Below are positions 62,564 to 64,000 of a DNA stretch of 64,000 nucleotides, in pieces. A program made the translations under genes and the position numbers. The number at the start of each line of letters is the position of its first letter. The stretch's first letter is position 1. The notes below the pieces were generated by a model that worked only from the letters and a program-made list of their open reading frames with translations, searched no databases and was not told the DNA's origin. The DNA comes from Planctomycetia bacterium (GTDB lineage: Bacteria; Planctomycetota; Phycisphaerae; UBA1845; Fen-1342): positions 992,001 through 1,056,000 of the forward strand of contig CP054190.1 of assembly GCA_015709575.1 (NCBI GenBank), given 5' to 3'.

Positions 62564-64000
62564 ATGCGAAGGTTGTTCGTCCTGTTTTCATCGGCGCTGC
62601 TGGCGGCCAGCGCGGTCGCGCAGCCCACGATCGACGGCACACTGGACCCACTGTACTGCGCGCCGATCACGGTGCAGCAGAACCAGACCGGCTTTGGCAA
62701 CGCGTCGCAGGGGAACGTCGGATCGCCGACGTTCGGGTCTGAGTTGGACGCCGCGTATGCGCACGTGGACGGGGGCGTGCTATACCTGTTCCTGAGCGGC
62801 AATCTCGAAACGAATTTCAACAAGCTGGAAGTGTTTTTTGACACGGTGGCGGGCGGGCAGAACCGCCTGCTGGGAGGCGTGACGGACGGCGGCGACAACC
62901 TGAACCGCATGGGGGCCAACAACGAGACCAACGGCCTGCGCTTTGACGCCGGCTTTGAAGCGGATTACTGGTTTTCCTGTACGGTCGGCAACAATCCGCT
63001 GGAGCTGTATGCCGACTTTGCCGACATCCCTACCGCGGCGGGCGGCACAAAGGTCTACCTCGGGACGACCGGCGCCGCCTCGGACGGGGTTCTTTCCGGT
63101 GGCACCAACCCCGGCAACATCCGGGTCACGATCAACAACAGCAACACCGGCGGCGTTGCCGGCGGCAGTGGCCTGGACCTCTCCGGTCTCGCGGCGACGG
63201 TAAACACCGGCATTGAGATCGCCATTCCGCTCTCGGTGATCGGCAACCCCGGTGCGTCGTTCAAGGTCAGTGCGTTCGTCAACGGCGCTGGCCACGATTT
63301 CGTGTCGAACCAGGTGCTGGGCTCATTGGGTGGCATCGGCAACCTCGGCGAGCCGCGCAACGTGAACTTCGACCTGTTGGGCGGCGATCAGTTCTTTACC
63401 GTCAACCTGGTCACGCCGCCGTGCGGCGCGTGCTGCATTGGTACGAGCTGCTCGCTCACGACGGAAGCGGATTGCGGCGGCACGTTCCAGGGCGCGAATA
63501 CGGGCTGTGCGCCGAATCCGTGCGTGGAGGCGCCGACCGGCGCCTGCTGCGTCGGCACGTCGTGCAGCATCCAGAACGAGGCGGATTGCAACTTCCTCTT
63601 CGGCGAATACCTGGGTGACGACAGCACCTGCGCCGGCAGCCCCTGCCTGACCGGCGGCTGCTGTGTCGGCACGAGCTGCCTCACGCTGCGCGAGGCGCAG
63701 TGCGATGCGCAGAGCGGCGTCTACCTCGGCAACGGGACGGATTGCGGCGGCTCGCCGTGCGCCACCGGCGCCTGCTGCGTAGGCACGTCCTGCCAGGAGG
63801 TACGTCTGGCCACCTGCAACACGGACGGCGGCCTGTACTTCGGCGACAACACGACCTGCGGCGCAGGCCAGTGCACGCCAGGCGCCTGCTGCCTCGGCTC
63901 GTACTGCATCGAGACCCTGAGCCAGATCTGCACGAACCAGGGAGGAACCAATTTCGGCAGCAGCGTCACCTGTACGCCGGCGCGCTGCAACACGCCGAAC
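62564..64000 (+). CDS. Secreted protein with tandem six-cysteine repeats, 3' truncated by window
   Basis: The frame is open from ATG 62564 to the window end (479 codons) without a stop. The signal peptide MRRLFVLFSSALLAASAVAQ is followed by a domain of about 260 residues with many Gly/Asn/Asp (TIDGTLDPLYCAPITVQQNQ, GGVLYLFLSGNLETNFNKLE and VFFDTVAGGQN). This resembles the planctomycete exported beta-rich domains that read as a possible lectin or surface layer. From residue 287 five repeats of 38 residues begin, each with six cysteines in the order GACC-x-G-xx-C ... C ... C ... C. Expected extracytoplasmic, possibly with a C-terminal sorting signal beyond the window. Confidence 0.85.
   Translation, partial: MRRLFVLFSSALLAASAVAQPTIDGTLDPLYCAPITVQQNQTGFGNASQGNVGSPTFGSELDAAYAHVDGGVLYLFLSGNLETNFNKLEVFFDTVAGGQNRLLGGVTDGGDNLNRMGANNETNGLRFDAGFEADYWFSCTVGNNPLELYADFADIPTAAGGTKVYLGTTGAASDGVLSGGTNPGNIRVTINNSNTGGVAGGSGLDLSGLAATVNTGIEIAIPLSVIGNPGASFKVSAFVNGAGHDFVSNQVLGSLGGIGNLGEPRNVNFDLLGGDQFFTVNLVTPPCGACCIGTSCSLTTEADCGGTFQGANTGCAPNPCVEAPTGACCVGTSCSIQNEADCNFLFGEYLGDDSTCAGSPCLTGGCCVGTSCLTLREAQCDAQSGVYLGNGTDCGGSPCATGACCVGTSCQEVRLATCNTDGGLYFGDNTTCGAGQCTPGACCLGSYCIETLSQICTNQGGTNFGSSVTCTPARCNTPN
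63422..63991 (+). repeat. Five tandem 114-bp (38-residue) cysteine-rich repeats
   Basis: Unit starts at 63422, 63536, 63650, 63764 and 63878, exactly 114 bases apart. Each unit encodes (T/C/P)G(A/G)CC-x-G-xxC, then four residue blocks ending in C, C and C. Protein conservation is higher than DNA conservation, so the units diverged under selection. Confidence 0.85.

Overview
The window is GC-rich, densely coded bacterial DNA with 51 protein genes called here (both end genes are cut by the window), one tRNA-Gly(GCC), and no transposase, phage module, CRISPR array or rRNA. Several features point to a Planctomycetota bacterium, perhaps Phycisphaerae-like: a PA14 + DUF1080 secreted protein, zinc-ribbon and HEAT-repeat proteins, tandem 38-residue six-cysteine repeats in a secreted protein, a fused GlmU-like nucleotidyltransferase, and very GC-rich third codon positions. 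This is an inference from gene content only. No rRNA or other phylogenetic marker was compared.

Layout. 1-6115: end of an aminotransferase, 4-alpha-glucanotransferase, a LolCDE-type ABC permease/ATPase pair and an MBOAT acyltransferase. 6116-10267: an AT-richer leader with a long inverted repeat, a FlgM-like protein, a DUF4287/DUF5655 protein, a membrane protein, a lone receiver domain, an SDR dehydrogenase and a second, weaker FlgM-like ORF. 10276-18991: RecJ, MTA phosphorylase-like enzyme, EtfB/EtfA, orphan dehydrogenase E1-alpha, an O-methyltransferase and an HDOD-GGDEF regulator. 19301-28920: PA14/DUF1080 protein, acyl-CoA carboxylase beta subunit, peptide-binding protein, zinc-ribbon protein, PrmC, MurA and a small conserved protein. 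28908-39007: glycosyltransferase, phosphofructokinase, an unknown anchored protein, a tandem Kdo/WaaP-type double kinase, a secreted esterase, AcpS, GlmU-like protein and MobA. 39008-40876: a secreted protein with strongly biased codons, up to three evenly spaced candidate promoters and a strong terminator. 40943-51358: PyrF, a UbiA-family prenyltransferase, then a co-directional run (small membrane protein, TPR protein, HolA, lipoprotein, phosphatase, AnmK, arginase-like, aminotransferase). 51521-64000: HEAT-repeat protein, MsrA lipoprotein, tRNA-Gly, a prolyl-oligopeptidase-like protein lacking two catalytic residues, ribosomal protein S1, orphan IscX, a B12-type radical SAM protein and the start of a cysteine-repeat secreted protein.

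Most of the window is housekeeping metabolism and cell-envelope function: MurA, AnmK, GlmU-like, glycosyltransferase, double kinase, UbiA-family enzyme, MBOAT and Lol-type transport. The strongest second-look items are the apparently dead S9 peptidase, the tandem double kinase, the exact 114-bp cysteine-repeat array, the regulatory region at 39008-39598, and a shared CCACCGATAA box upstream of both FlgM-like ORFs. No multi-gene defence or mobile system is visible.
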